DNA of 64,000 bases from Arion vulgaris. Its lineage: Eukaryota > Mollusca > Gastropoda > Stylommatophora > Arionidae. Position 1 is the first letter of the stretch. Every line of letters begins with the position of its first letter. Shown here in pieces: positions 52,483 to 62,530 of the stretch. A program made the translations under genes and the position numbers. The notes below the pieces were generated by a model. The model was not told where the DNA came from, ran no database searches, and was given only the letters and a program-made list of their open reading frames with translations. The stretch spans positions 62,246,652 to 62,310,651 of the forward strand of contig CM036755.1 in assembly GCA_020796225.1 (NCBI GenBank), read 5' to 3'.

Positions 52483-52529
<47 letters not shown>
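52483..52529. repeat. (TA)n microsatellite
   Basis: About 23 TA units. Confidence 0.95.
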
Positions 52530-52533
<4 letters not shown>

Positions 52534-52835
52534 CCATTTTCAGTTGCGATAACAACTTAGAAGATTGAGTACAAGACTAAAGAATGTACTCAATGTGAAA
52601 GCCAGCGTGATTGCTTGACATTTTTACCCCACTGTAAGTGTTAATAGTTTGGCTAGAGTTAAATTGACCACAGTACTACTTTCTGTGTCTTAAGTCTCTG
52701 AACAATTCTCTGTTCACTACTATTAAGTCGTTCACAAATGCGTGAGCACAGTATTATGCTATTTTAACGCAAACTACATGATGAAAACCATTGTTTTAGC
52801 AAGTAGTTTAAGAATAAACATACATGTGCTTTTAA
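52530..52835. other. No gene recognised
   Basis: Unique DNA. Confidence 0.5.
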
Positions 52836-52839
52836 ATAT

Positions 52840-53390
52840 AAGTGTTACAGAAGAATCTTTCGTATATTATGGACAGAGAAGAGAACAAATAGATCTATTC
52901 AGAAAGAATTCAAAATCGAAGAAAATTGACTACTGCTACAAATAAGAAAGAGAAAATGTAGGTATTTCCAACATTTTTGTTAAATTCCAGAAGCACTTAA
53001 GATTTCAGCTCTTTGGCACGGTGCCATGGACATCGTAAGCCCTTCGTTCAGTGCCACGAACACCGTAAATCTGGAGAACCTGTGTCTTTTCTGCCAGTCC
53101 GCGGAATTGAACCGCACTCACAGGAGGCTTGTAACCAATCGTCCAACGGCCACGAACCCGCCAGGCGGACGTTTTGGACATACAAAGAGACACGAAAGAC
53201 TCGAGACCATCATAGAAAGAGACATACTGACAAAGAGAAGAAAAAGAAGACCACGAAGAAGATGGATTCAGGATGTAACTGATGGTTTGAACATGAAGGC
53301 GGGACATCTGGCATATGAGAGAGAAATTCCGGAGGACTGTTGGGGTGGCAAAGTTCTGTTCATGACAGGCTATTTGATGATAAGTCTAAG
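52840..53390 (+). pseudogene. LINE RT C-terminal tail split by SINE-1
   Basis: Left part to 52980 (G-Q-R-R-E-Q-I-D-L-F), right part from 53171: F-G-H-T-K-R-H-E-R-L-E-T-I-I-E-R, then R-R-W-I-Q-D-V-T-D-G-L-N-M-K-A-G-H-L-A. Same family as 48045-48400. Confidence 0.75.
52985..53170 (-). repeat. SINE-1 copy nested in a LINE tail
   Basis: Minus strand: 'cgttggacgattggttacaa', 'gagtgcggttcaattccgcg' (B box), 'gatttacggtgttcgtggca'. A few extra bases (52975-52990) blur the target duplication. Confidence 0.82.
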
Positions 53391-53399
53391 AATGACTAT

Positions 53400-53620
53400 G
53401 ACATTCTCTTTCTTCTCTTCCACAATTTACTTCTTTATAGAAGTGTTGGGGTGAAACGTAGTGATCTTGTTTGTGCTTGTTTTAAGGCACTTTGTAAGCT
53501 GATATTAATGTTCGTAAGGCTGTTCTTGATGCCGTCGCTCCATCTTTTGCATGGTCTTTCTCTTGCGTTGTATTCATTATACTTTTTCTGTGTGGCTTTC
53601 TGTGTTATACATTACTAGTT
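53400..53620 (-). pseudogene. LINE RT C-terminal tail
   Basis: Inverse of the 37125/62110 family ('tttatagaagtgttggggtg', 'taaggctgttcttgatgcc'). Confidence 0.65.
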
Positions 53621-53769
53621 ACACCAGAGAGATGCAGCAGCACACGTCTGAGATTGTTGTCATCATCGCTTTCGATGGACGGCTATAACATTACTAGTGT
53701 ATAATCAAACATATTTATTCTCAAATCACATTTTAGGAATTTGTATAACATTATCTCATTATAAAGATA

Positions 53770-53960
53770 TTATAAAGATACAATAAAGCAGACTATATGA
53801 CAGGATAAATGCAAACATGCAAAATGAACACTAAAAGAACAATGTATAACACAATTTTTCTCCCAACATTATGCTATCAGTGCCAAACCTGGACGCTGAC
53901 AGCAAACGATAGAAGAAAATTAACTTATGTATTCTATTGTGCATCAGTTTCCGACCAACA
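53770..53960 (+). pseudogene. LINE RT fragment
   Basis: N-T-K-R-T-M-Y-N-T-I-F-L-P-T-L-C-Y, Q-T-W-T-L-T-A-N-D-R-R-K-L: the x-P-x-L-x-Y-x-x-x-x-W block just before the C-terminal tail. The tail itself lies inverted at 53400-53620, so the element was rearranged. Confidence 0.65.
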
Positions 53961-54033
53961 ACACGTCATTCAATCATTTTTCCATCAATAATTAATATTG
54001 ATTTAAGTGATCTCTTTTGTGTCAACAGAATGA

Positions 54034-54231
54034 ATGGAATACCCTGATCTGCTAAATGTCAACACGACAGTATTTATCATTTTTCTTTTGATCCTGAGCG
54101 CCCTTGGCATTCTCTGGACAGTATCCTGCAGTTGGTTGACCGGCAGGAAGAAGCGACAAAGGGTTGCCAACAATAATAATGCTAATGTAGATGAGCAGGT
54201 GCTCCAAGTGACTACGCCCATGACTAGGTGA
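54034..54231 (+). CDS. Candidate exon: 65-residue single-pass membrane protein
   Basis: An acceptor-like 'ctcttttgtgtcaacag' (AG at 54027-54028) is followed by an in-frame TGA and then ATG at 54034. The frame encodes M-E-Y-P-D-L-L-N-V-N-T-T, a hydrophobic helix TVFIIFLLILSALGILWTVS (residues 12-31), then the stop-transfer G-R-K-K-R-Q-R and a polar tail N-N-N-N-A-N-V-D-E-Q-V. N-T-T is a possible glycosylation site. The stop TGA overlaps a donor-like AG|GTGAGG (54226-54232), so the frame may continue in another exon in phase 2. No copy elsewhere in the window, and no family recognised. Chance is possible, but the helix, basic flank and splice-like borders together are unusual for intergenic DNA. 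Confidence 0.38.
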   Translation: MEYPDLLNVNTTVFIIFLLILSALGILWTVSCSWLTGRKKRQRVANNNNANVDEQVLQVTTPMTR

Positions 54232-54430
54232 GGTCGAATATTGATTTAAGATAATTGTTTTTGAAAATCTGTCTGTGTCACTCATCCGTCACTTTGTCTG
54301 TCTGTTTATCTAGCTATCTGTCTATTTATATATTTATCTATCTGTCAGTGGTAGACATATAACACCCACAACAAATAGTAAGTACGCGCTACCGATCCCT
54401 AAGGTTGTTTGATGATTGTCTAATGATTGA
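54232..54430. other. No further feature recognised
   Basis: Short CTGT/ATCT-rich stretch at 54270-54350. Confidence 0.4.
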
Positions 54431-54434
54431 TTGA

Positions 54435-54895
54435 TAGGAACTACCATCATTGCACTTCAGTGAGTAATCATGATTGCTTCGGTCTCTTTCATAACACGAA
54501 TATCTCAGCAGCATTGCCCTTCAGTGAGTAATCATGATTGCTTCGATGTCTTTCTTAAACATGAAGATCTCAGCCGCATTGCACTTCAGTGAGTAATCAT
54601 GATTGCTTCGGCCTCTTTCATAACATGAATATCTCAGCAGCATTGCCCTTCAGTGAGTAATCATGATTGCTTCGGCCTCTTTCATAACATGAATATCTCA
54701 GCAGCATTGCCCTTCAGTGAGTAATCATGATTGCTTCGGCCTCTTTCATAACATGAATATCTCAGCAGCATTGCCCTTCAGTGAGTAATCATGATTGCTT
54801 GATGTCTTTCATCACATGAAGATCTCAGCAGCATTGCACTTCAGTGAGTAATCATGTTGCTTCGATCTTTTCATAAACATGAAAATCTCAGCCGC
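54435..54895. repeat. About 64-bp tandem array, seven units, abutting a SINE-6
   Basis: The unit is 'attgcccttcagtgagtaat' plus 'catgattgcttcggcctctt' plus 'tcataacatgaatatctcag' plus 'cagc'. Each unit starts with the 'attgca/ccttc' that also begins the SINE-6 end ('cattgcacgaactccgtagc' at 54894). Confidence 0.93.
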
Positions 54896-55235
54896 ATTGC
54901 ACGAACTCCGTAGCACCTGGGAGGGTTCGCGATATAATTTAGAAAATAGTAAAAATATTTAGTAGGAATTTGTTTAATTAAAAAAAATCTTTCTAATAAT
55001 TTTTGCCACGTCGGCTGCTGTTTCAGTCTACTCTTCTCGATTTTGAACTGCCAGGGGTTCTTTTACTTGCCTAACCCCTGAACACAGGACCTAAGTTTTA
55101 ACGTCCGTCTCCGATAGCACTAAAGACTCGATCTCACCTACCGTGAGGTCAGGACCCGAGAGTTCAGTGAGAGAGATTAGCGAATACCTTTGGAACAAGA
55201 GATGAGCACACAACCTCTACGCCCCAGATATCCCC
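54890..55235 (-). repeat. SINE-6 copy
   Basis: Shares with 3352-3660 'acgaactccgtagcac', 'gttcttttacttgc', 'acacaggacctaagttttaa' and 'gtccgtctccgata'. The tRNA-like head is at the right, without amplification. Confidence 0.82.
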
Positions 55236-55265
55236 ATAGTTTAATTAACCTCTGAAACCCTAGTA

Positions 55266-55708
55266 CCGCGTTTCCCAAAGTGGGGTACTGCCCTCAGTGG
55301 GCGCTTAAGCGCTCTAGGGGGGCGATGGAGGGTTCAGAAGAATTTGGGGGGTGTTCAAGCGATAAGGGGTCGGTGGCTCCTTATGGAAGAATTTAATAAT
55401 ATATATTTTAAAATAAGATTTTGCTATTGAAAAATCATTTAAAATTCAAATTCTGCATTTTAATTTATCTTATGCCCATCTTACACGATTCATTTTTAAC
55501 GAATTTTTATTTCATGCATATAATCATTCTAAAATTGGCCGTGCATGACAGAAAAATATATCAATTTTCTATGTCAAAGACAAAATAGAACATGTGTATA
55601 TGTGTGAGGGGGGTTAACAAACTGTTTATAATGTGGAAGGGAGGGGAGCGTTACAAAATTAATGTTGTGCAAAGTGGGTGATGCGCCGAAAAAGCTTGGG
55701 AATCTATG
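55266..55708. mobile_element. hAT-type MITE, 443 bp
   Basis: Ends ccgcgtttcccaaagtgg and reversed catagattcccaagcttt. Perfect 8-bp duplication ccctagta (55258-55265, 55709-55716). Second copy of the family at 22512-22908. Confidence 0.88.
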
Positions 55709-55867
55709 CCCTAGTACAAGTACTCATTGACTCAGATCTCCAAAACGTGATGTGTAAGCTGTTTTTGTAAAGTAGATTCAAAAGTACAAGAATAAAAATC
55801 TTCCATGTTGTATGTTCGAAGACTGGTAAACTCTACCGTTGACTTATGTGATTTCTCTCTCTCTCTC
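55709..55867. other. No gene recognised
   Basis: Short unique stretch ending in a CT run. Confidence 0.4.
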
Positions 55868-56192
55868 TTGCGATCACCGCCCAGACCGATGTACCATAAA
55901 TTCTATTCATGGGAAAATCTGATTCATGCAGCCTTAGCATTGGTGTGTTTTACGTCACATCTTCAGCACCATTTGGAGCTCTGGTGCTTATCCTTCGGCG
56001 ATGTGTCCGGTTTAAGCCAGCGTTTACTCGGTTCGCTCTCCGTTCTGTAACCATCTAGTGTATTTCTACGGTGTGGGGTAACTAGCCCCACCCCAACCTC
56101 CTTAGCCGCCTCTTACGACATGCATGGCAGGTAACAGTGGTTCTATTCTTTACACCCCAATTTGGCCCCGGTAACCACTCGAGCGACTTTTG
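55868..56192 (-). repeat. SINE-3 copy
   Basis: Complete on the minus strand: head 'cgagtggttaccggggcca', core 'catgtcgtaagaggcggct', GA-rich tail reversed at its left end (55855-55870). Confidence 0.88.
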
Positions 56193-56489
56193 TGATTTCA
56201 GTTTCAATCTTTATTTCTAGTAAATACATCACCATGATTGCCATTAGTTTCATTTGATCAATATCGATCATTCATTTTCTGTTGTGATATTATATGATTT
56301 TTTTTGTATTTATATTTATTTTGGGTCAGTCTTAGGTTCTTGAGTCAGTCAACGGATATTAAGGAATTAATAAGTCAAGTATTAATTTATATCGAGAGAT
56401 TGTGTAATTACGTTGCTTTCACAAAACAAAGATGTTGGGAAATTTTGCAAGGTAGAAAGCACGATTCAGTGGCGTAGCTACCTTTTTCT
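56193..56489. other. No gene recognised
   Basis: AT-rich unique DNA. Confidence 0.5.
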
Positions 56490-57090
56490 TCTTCGAACGT
56501 GTTTCATATCGACAACTTGTTAACCACTCTTTGTGATTTGAATGTGATCTGCCGAGTGGTTACCGGGCCAAATTGGGGTGTAAAGAATAGAACCACTGTT
56601 ACCTGCCATGCATGTCGTAAGAGGCGACTATGGAGGCTGGGATGGGTTTAGCTACCCCACACCGTAAAAACACTAGATGGCTACAGAACAGAGAGCGAAC
56701 CGAGTAAACGCTGGCTGAAGCTGGACACATCGCCGAAGGATAAACACCAGAGCTCCAAATGGTGTTAAAGATGTGACGTAAAACACATCATTGCTTAAGG
56801 CTGCATGAATCAGATTTCAACATGAATAGAATTTATGGGGAGATCTGGTACATCGGTCTGGGGGTGATCGTGAGAGAGAGAGAGCGAGATAATGTGATGT
56901 GAACCTAGGAGCTATTGTACGATGTGCCAGTTATAAACCTTCAAGTAAGCCAACAATTCCGATTTTTGCGACAATTTTTATTTACTACGGTGCTTCCTAG
57001 GCCCTACCTCAGTCGTCTCTTACGACATGTCTTGTAGGTAGCAGTGTTACTATTCCTTGCTCCATTTGCGGGCCCGGCAACACACGGGCG
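56490..57090 (-). repeat. SINE-4 copy with a nested SINE-3
   Basis: The SINE-4 halves are 56490-56549 and about 56886-57090 (core at 57000-57040, 5' end 'gggcccggcaacacacgggc'). Confidence 0.85.
56550..56884 (+). mobile_element. SINE-3 inserted in SINE-4
   Basis: Head 'gccgagtggttaccgggcca', core 'catgtcgtaagaggcgacta', tail (GA)n. Flanked by aatgtgat (about 56541-56548 and 56891-56898). Confidence 0.85.
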
Positions 57091-57139
57091 TGGCTATAAT
57101 ATAGTACCTAATATCAGTGCTTACAAAATTAAAATTATC

Positions 57140-57610
57140 AAGTAATTCACTGGCCCGTGTCCTCCGTTTAACTCTTAGTTTCGATCTATATCAATTTCGT
57201 GTTCCTTCTGATACGTAAGGCTTTCATAGTAGATCTCCATTGTTGTTCTTCTATTAAGTGTTTCTCCACATCGGGCAACAATCTTCCAACATTTTGTCCA
57301 CAGCTCTCTACCATGTTTTCTTTGGACTCCCTGATTCTCTTTCCATCTCTGCTGTCCATTGAAAAGCAGTTCTAACCAATGCCCCTACTGGCATACGACA
57401 TAATGTCAAATCCATCTCCATCTTTTAATGATGGTCTCCAATGATGCACATCGTTTTCGTCTTATAGTCTCTTCAGCTGCTATCGTATTTGGCCAGACAA
57501 TAGTAGCAGGATTCTTCTAAACGCTTTATTTTGGAATATCTTCAACTTGTGTATAATGTTGTGAGTCATGTCCAGCACACATGACTGTATAATAACACAC
57601 ACAAGACACA
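57140..57610 (-). pseudogene. LINE RT C-terminal tail
   Basis: Minus strand: I-R-R-K-R-C-A-S-L-E-T-I-I-K-R-W-R-W-I-W, L-E-L-L-F-N-G-Q and R-W-K-E-N-Q-G-V-Q-R-K-H-G-R-E-L-W: a decayed R-W-x-x-x-G-H ... T-W-R-R-T-V-E type tail. Abuts the mariner. Confidence 0.55.
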
Positions 57611-57823
57611 GCTTCTACGAGGGAAGTCAATAAGTAAGCCACAAATGGCTGTAGAAAATAACTAAACATGATAACAACTTGAAACCAGTTTATTTTTATA
57701 CATACATTGTTCCTTTATTTCTCAACATAATTTCCACCAACATTGATGCACTTATCCCATCGTTTTATCAGTCCTCCCAAACCGGCTGCAAAGAACTGCG
57801 GGCTCTGTTTCTAAACCACGTTT

Positions 57824-58225
57824 TCACTTCACATTCAACTTCGGCGTCATTCTCGAAATGTCTCCCGCCAAGGTGGGTTTCAGTGGACCAAAAAGGTGGA
57901 AATCATTAGGGGCTAAGTCGGGACTGTAAGGTTGATGTTCCAGAAGTTTCCATCGTAGTTGGTTAATTTTCTCCTGAGTTAATCGAGCCGTATGTGGTCT
58001 GGCATTGTCATGAAGAAGCAACACTCCTGTAGTCAACAGTCCTGGGCATTTTTTCGAATTGCATCATGAAGCATCGATAGAACTTCACAGTATGATTCAG
58101 AATTCACATTGTCCCCTTTTCTTCTTGAAATTGGTTAAAAGCACTCCTGACAATCCCAGAACACCGTCAACATAACCTTCCCTGCTGATGGCGTAACCTT
58201 GAATTTTTGACACAATTGAAGAAAG
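57824..58225 (-). pseudogene. Mariner transposase, C-terminal third (left arm)
   Basis: Minus strand: LLLHDNARPHTARLTQEKIN (second catalytic D) and HQPYSPDLAPNDFHLFGPLK (third D of the D,D34D triad), then a frameshift in 'gtgggtttcagtgg' relative to the other arm. No N-terminus. Confidence 0.85.
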
Positions 58226-58933
58226 TGTGCTCAATGTGGGTACCCAGACAATTGAAGGAGGAACACAAAATGAACCGATTTGGCCTGTCCTTGCGTTATC
58301 TCTGTCGATACAAAGATGAAGGAGAAGACATGCTGAACAGGATTGTTACTGAGGATGAATCATGGGTACATCACCACCAGCCCGAATCAAAGCGTGCTTT
58401 AATACAGTGGAAACATCTTTCTTCAATTGTGTCAAAAAATTCAAGGTTACGCCATCAGCAAAGAAAGTCATGCTGAGGGTGTTCTGGGATTGTCAAGGAG
58501 TGCTTTTAACCAATTTCAAGAAGAAAGGTGTCAATGTGAATTCTGAATCATACTGTGAAGTTCTATCGATGCTTCATGATGCAATTCGAAAAAAAAATGC
58601 CCAGGACTGCTGACTACAGGAGTGTTGCTTCTTCATGACAATGCCAGACCACATACGGCTCGATTAACTCAGGAGAAAATTAACCAACTACGGTGGAAAC
58701 TTCTGGAACATCAACCTTACAGTCCCGACTTAGCCCCTAATGATTTCCATCTTTTTGGTCCACTGAAAACCCACCTTGGCTGGAGACATTTCGAGAATGA
58801 CGCCGAAGTTGAATGTGAAGTGAAAACGTGGTTTAGAAAACAGAGCCCGCAGTTCTATGCAGCCGGTTTGGGAGGATTGATAAAACGATGGGATAAGTGC
58901 ATCAATGTTGGTGGAAATTATGTTGAGAAATAA
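58207..58933 (+). pseudogene. Mariner transposase, catalytic and C-terminal part (right arm)
   Basis: Codes for K-K-V-C-S-M-W-V-P-R-Q-L, L-N-R-I-V-T-E-D-E-S-W-V-H-H-H-Q-P-E (first catalytic D), VTPSAKKVMLRVFWDCQGVL, then LLLHDNARPHTARLTQEKIN and YSPDLAPNDFHLFGPLKTHL to the natural end I-N-V-G-G-N-Y-V-E-K stop. All three catalytic D are present. Frameshifts at about 58425 and 58605 (A-run aaaaaaaaa). The DNA-binding N-terminus is absent. SETMAR-like mariner; normal length about 345 residues. Confidence 0.88.
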
Positions 58934-59215
58934 AGGAACAATGTATGTATAAAAATAAACTGGTTTCAAGTTGTTATCATGTTTAGTAATTTTTCTACAG
59001 CCATTTGTGGCTTACTTATTGACTTCCCCTCGTATATATTTTAAGCTTTGTTTTAAGATTCAATTCTTTGGATCTCCAGATATTGTTGAGCATGGTAAAA
59101 GTTTGACTTGCTTTTCGTGATTTTTTCAATGATTTCCTTTTCCAAATCACCGTAACTCTTAGTTTATGAATACTTAAAGAACGATTTAAAAAAGAAAATA
59201 CAATTTTGTAGGTAG

Positions 59216-59217
59216 AA

Positions 59218-59273
<56 letters not shown>

Positions 59274-59285
59274 TCTCTCTGTCTC
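59216..59285. repeat. (CT)n microsatellite
   Basis: CT run with three 'ctgt' breaks. Confidence 0.95.
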
Positions 59286-59289
59286 TGCC

Positions 59290-59435
59290 ATTTTAACTGG
59301 ATTGGGCATAGACCCTCAACCAACTCATGCCAAATCTTCCTATCTCTTGCTATCTCATGCAACTCCCTCCAGTTCTTCTTTATAATGTTGATCTCTGCCT
59401 CCAAATCCTGCCTCCATGTATTTTTCGGTCATGAG
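59290..59435 (-). pseudogene. LINE C-terminal tail
   Basis: Minus strand: T-W-R-Q-D-L-E-A-E-I-N and WRELHEIARDRKIWHELVEG with L-C-P, the pattern W-R-x-L-x-x-x-A-x-D-R-x-x-W-x-x-L-V-x-G-L-C-P. Confidence 0.75.
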
Positions 59436-59739
59436 GGATACTCTATCAAAACTTATAATAATTTTCATATTTTTATGACTAGAGCACTGTTATATATATA
59501 TATATATATATCAGAGTATGCAAAATCTGAAACTCTATTCTAAAAATTCACGTTCTGTATTTTACAAAAATGTATACACAAATAGCATCAAAGGAATCTT
59601 GTGATGATTTTTTAAAAATGTAAACATGTTGGCTTGTGAATGCACTTGTCGAAAAATTGGTGCCACCCATAGGGTATGTCAATTGGTCTGACGCATTTTA
59701 AAGTTAAGCAACCCGGAGAGAAATATGTTGAAAAAACAA
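59436..59739. other. No gene recognised
   Basis: AT-rich, with a (TA)n run at 59490-59511. Confidence 0.5.
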
Positions 59740-59905
59740 GTTTAAAGATGAAGAATTGGCTTCATCCTTTGGTTTCCTCATATCGTTCTGTCCCTCTCCG
59801 CAGGGATGGCTCTGTCTCTCTCCGAAGGGATGGCTCGGTCCCTCTCCGCAGGGATGGCAGGTCATCTGCCGAGAGTACTGCACAATATCCCGCGTGAAAC
59901 ACTAT
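59740..59905 (-). repeat. SINE-2 tail with a triplicated 27-bp block
   Basis: 'ctctccgcagggatggctc' is repeated three times (59790-59860) within the SINE tail; 'ctgccgagagtactgcaca' follows. Confidence 0.75.
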
Positions 59906-59929
59906 ATTTTTTTCTGAGATCCAGGATCT

Positions 59930-60015
59930 TAATGTAGGCGGTATCGAGTTCCTAGTCCTATAGGAGACAGACTATAAAAAATAGGTCCCTTGTTCAAGTT
60001 AAGCACTAAATACAC
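59930..60015 (+). repeat. SINE-6 fragment
   Basis: 'tcgagttcctagtcctatag' and 'aataggtcccttgttcaagt' match the inverse of 3520-3600. Confidence 0.6.
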
Positions 60016-60384
60016 ATTGACAGTTGCAAATCAATAATAGTTGGCTGGAAAAACGCTGCCGAGCAACATTCATCAAAAATAATTTAACGTAGCATTTCTA
60101 CAAAAGTTTCAGCATTTTAAAAATTACCTCAGAAACCTTTGACTATTACTCAGAGATTTGCACTATCGCTGAGAGCTATGTGTGTAAGAAAAGGATAAGG
60201 CGCCCACGGTTATTCACCCAAGTGCACTGACGATGGTCCTATCAATCAATCAATCAAACAATCAATCAAGCAATATTTTGTCTAACATGGTAAGCATTGT
60301 GCAAGCATTTTTTTCTTTTTGAACAAAGTTGCAGGAATGATGCGTTATATAATTCAGAAAACTTTGGAAGCGGTATACTGAATC
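60016..60384. other. No gene recognised
   Basis: Unique DNA with an (AATC)n run at 60240-60268. Confidence 0.5.
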
Positions 60385-61000
60385 GATCCCATCTCTCCTT
60401 TAGAATCTGTATACTGTATCGATCTCATCTCTCCTTTAGAATCTGTATACTGTATCGATCCCATCTCTCCTTTAGAATCTGTATACTTTATGAATCTCAT
60501 TTCTCCTTTAGAATCTGTATACTGTATCGATCTCATCTCTCCTTTAGAATCTGTATACTGAATCATCCTATCTCTCCTCTAGAATCTGTATACTGTATCG
60601 ATCCCATCTCTCCTTTAGAATCTGTATACTTTATGAATCTCATTTCTCCTTTAGAATCTGTATACTGTATCAGATCCCATCTTCCTTTAGAATCTGTATA
60701 CTTTATGAATCTCATTTCTACTTTAGAATCTGTATACTTTATGAATCTCATTTCTCTTTAGAATCTGTATACTTATGATCCATCTCTCCTTTAGAATCTG
60801 TATACTTTATGAATCTCATTTCTCCTTTAGAATCTGTATACTTTATGAATCTCATTTCTCCTTTAGAATCTGATACTTTATGAATCTCATTTCTCCTTTA
60901 GAATCTGTATACTTTATGAATCTCATTTCTCCTTTAGAATCTGTATACTTTATGAATCTTATTTCTCCTTTAGAATCTGTATATTGCAAAATCTCATCTC
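60385..61000. repeat. 36-bp tandem array, about 17 units
   Basis: The unit is 'ctcctttagaatctgtatac' plus 'tttatgaatctcattt' with a second form (tgtatcgatcccatct). The second form dominates the left, the first the right. Units at 60670-60790 have single-base losses. Confidence 0.94.
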
Positions 61001-61210
61001 TCCGACACCTCACGTAATTTGTTTATCTCTAAAACATTTCTTGTTTCCTTGTTGCCCGTTTGTTTGACGGTTGGGCTCGTCTGATTGCTATCTGAATTTC
61101 AAGTATTTTTCTTATTTATTTTCCAGCCCAATTCATTTCCGTATCGTCCTATCTTATTTTTCGTTTAAGAACTCTTTCTTTCTTGTTTATCTTACTCTCT
61201 CATTTCCTGG

Positions 61211-61501
61211 ATGCTATTCTCAGTTCTGTTCGACCGGCTAATTCCCTGGTTCACAATTTTTGTCCTTCTTACAGGGCTTTTCACATTATCCCATCTTTGG
61301 CATCGACCGTCTAACGCGTACTCTCATTACCTTCTTCTGTTCATAGCTACATTAGTGCCAGTGCCAAGAGCTGGTCACAGACCGCCCTACAGCAAAGTCA
61401 GCTGTCATTACGATTTACATGACGAGATGGAGATGTGTAATACATTGGTTAATCACATGACGTCGTCATCGTCATTAGTTTTATGTACAATGTCAAAATA
61501 A
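61211..61501 (+). other. Unassigned open frame, 96 codons
   Basis: The longest frame in repeat-free DNA of this part. It starts M-L-F-S-V-L-F-D-R-L-I-P-W with a hydrophobic stretch FTIFVLLTGLFTLSHLW, has a second one (Y-L-L-L-F-I-A-T-L-V), and ends V-S-C-H-Y-D-L-H-D-E-M-E-M-C. An acceptor-like 'gtccttcttacag' lies inside (61262-61274), so part of it could be a last exon. No family recognised; may be chance. Confidence 0.22.
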
Positions 61502-61574
61502 TATTATCCTTTATGCTGGCCAGTGAATAAGGAATAAACAAATTTGTATATATATATATATATATATATATGCT

Positions 61575-61735
61575 AGCTATGAGCCTATAAGTAGCCAGCA
61601 CATCGATTTCTGCGACGTTTTTTAGTTTACTAGGGTAGCTTCCTTAGCTCCCTACCTCAGTCGCCTATTACGACATGACTTGTAAGGTCGCAGTGTTATT
61701 ATTCTTTGCTCCCTTGCAAGCCCGTCAACACACAG
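61575..61735 (-). repeat. SINE-4 5' part
   Basis: Minus strand: 5' end 'gggcttgcaagggagcaaag', core damaged ('cgtaataggcgact'), ends at a (TA)n run (61545-61572). Confidence 0.75.
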
Positions 61736-61739
61736 ACAC

Positions 61740-62105
61740 TTCTTTGCGTTCGTTCTTATCAAAGAAATTAATTCCTTTTTATGATCTCTGTGGTTTGCAC
61801 AGAGAACGTGAATACATTGTGGTAGGTTCAGTCTTTACAAATGTAGAAGACGACATGAAGATTTCCATAAGAAATGTTTGGTTTGTCTCAATCATTCTTG
61901 TGCCTTTTTTTTTTTTTTTTACATTTAAGTCATTACTATGCTGACTTTGAGCTTCATTACAGTTGTTTATTTGTTCCTTTAGCTTTCTTTTTTCCGTTCC
62001 GTAAGGTCTCTTGTCTTCTTATGTTACCTCAATTTGTATGCGTTTTATTTAATTCTTTTCTTTCTCTCTGACAACAAATGTCTTAGAACAGTGGTTCTCA
62101 CTTCT
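61740..62105. other. No gene recognised
   Basis: Unique DNA with a T-run at 61905-61920. A plus-strand frame (61730-61944) has no recognised features. Confidence 0.4.
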
Positions 62106-62109
62106 TTTT

Positions 62110-62530
62110 AGTTTGTGCCTTTCCATTTCCTATACACAACTTCTTCTTCTTCTTCTTCTTTTCTTCCACCATTTACTTCTTTATAGAAGTGTTGGGGCGG
62201 ATGGGGGGATGGGGGTCTTGTGTGTCCTTGTTTTAAGACACTTTTTAAGCTGATATTCATTTTTGTAAGGCTGTTCTTGATGTCGTCGCTCCATCTTATC
62301 CGTGGTCTTCCTCTTTCTTTGTAATAATTATACTTTTTCTGTGTGGCTCTCTGTGGTAGGCGATACCAGGGCATTCTTGTCAGGTGTCCAAAACATTTAA
62401 TGTGTTGTTTTGTTATGAATTGCATGACTGGTTTCACATCCAGTCTTCTTCTGATTGCTTCATTTCTAATTTTGTCTCTTATTGTCACACTGCAGCTCTT
62501 CTAAGACACCTCATCTCTGTCGTTATGATT
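62110..62530 (-). pseudogene. LINE RT C-terminal tail, well preserved
   Basis: Minus strand: T-I-R-D-K-I-R-N-E-A-I-R-R-R-L-D-V, IKCFGHLTRMPWYRLPQRAT, Q-K-K-Y-N-Y-Y-K-E-R-G-R-P-R-I-R-W-S-D-D-I-K-N-S-L and the end F-Y-K-E-V-N-G-G-R-K-E-E-E in one open frame of about 126 codons. It is the reference copy for this tail family. Confidence 0.82.

Larger units (their letters stand above)
57618..59032. mobile_element. Palindromic mariner element, 1,415 bp
   Basis: Two mariner 3' halves point outwards: arm 57618-58225 (minus) and arm 58417-59032 (plus), with a 191-bp loop (58226-58416) that is the continuation of the right-hand gene. Both outer ends are the same 3' terminal repeat (cgaggggaagtcaataagta, one G fewer at the left) next to TA. 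The 5' end of mariner is missing on both sides. The bases 'gaagaaag' (58218-58225) are shared at the inversion joint. Confidence 0.9.

Noticed and set aside
57618..59032. Intact autonomous mariner
   Set aside because: Neither side has the 5' end or the N-terminal DNA-binding region; both outer ends are the 3' end.
61211..61501. Two-helix membrane protein
   Set aside because: Listed only as an unassigned frame; no homology pattern, and the hydrophobic parts come from T-rich DNA.
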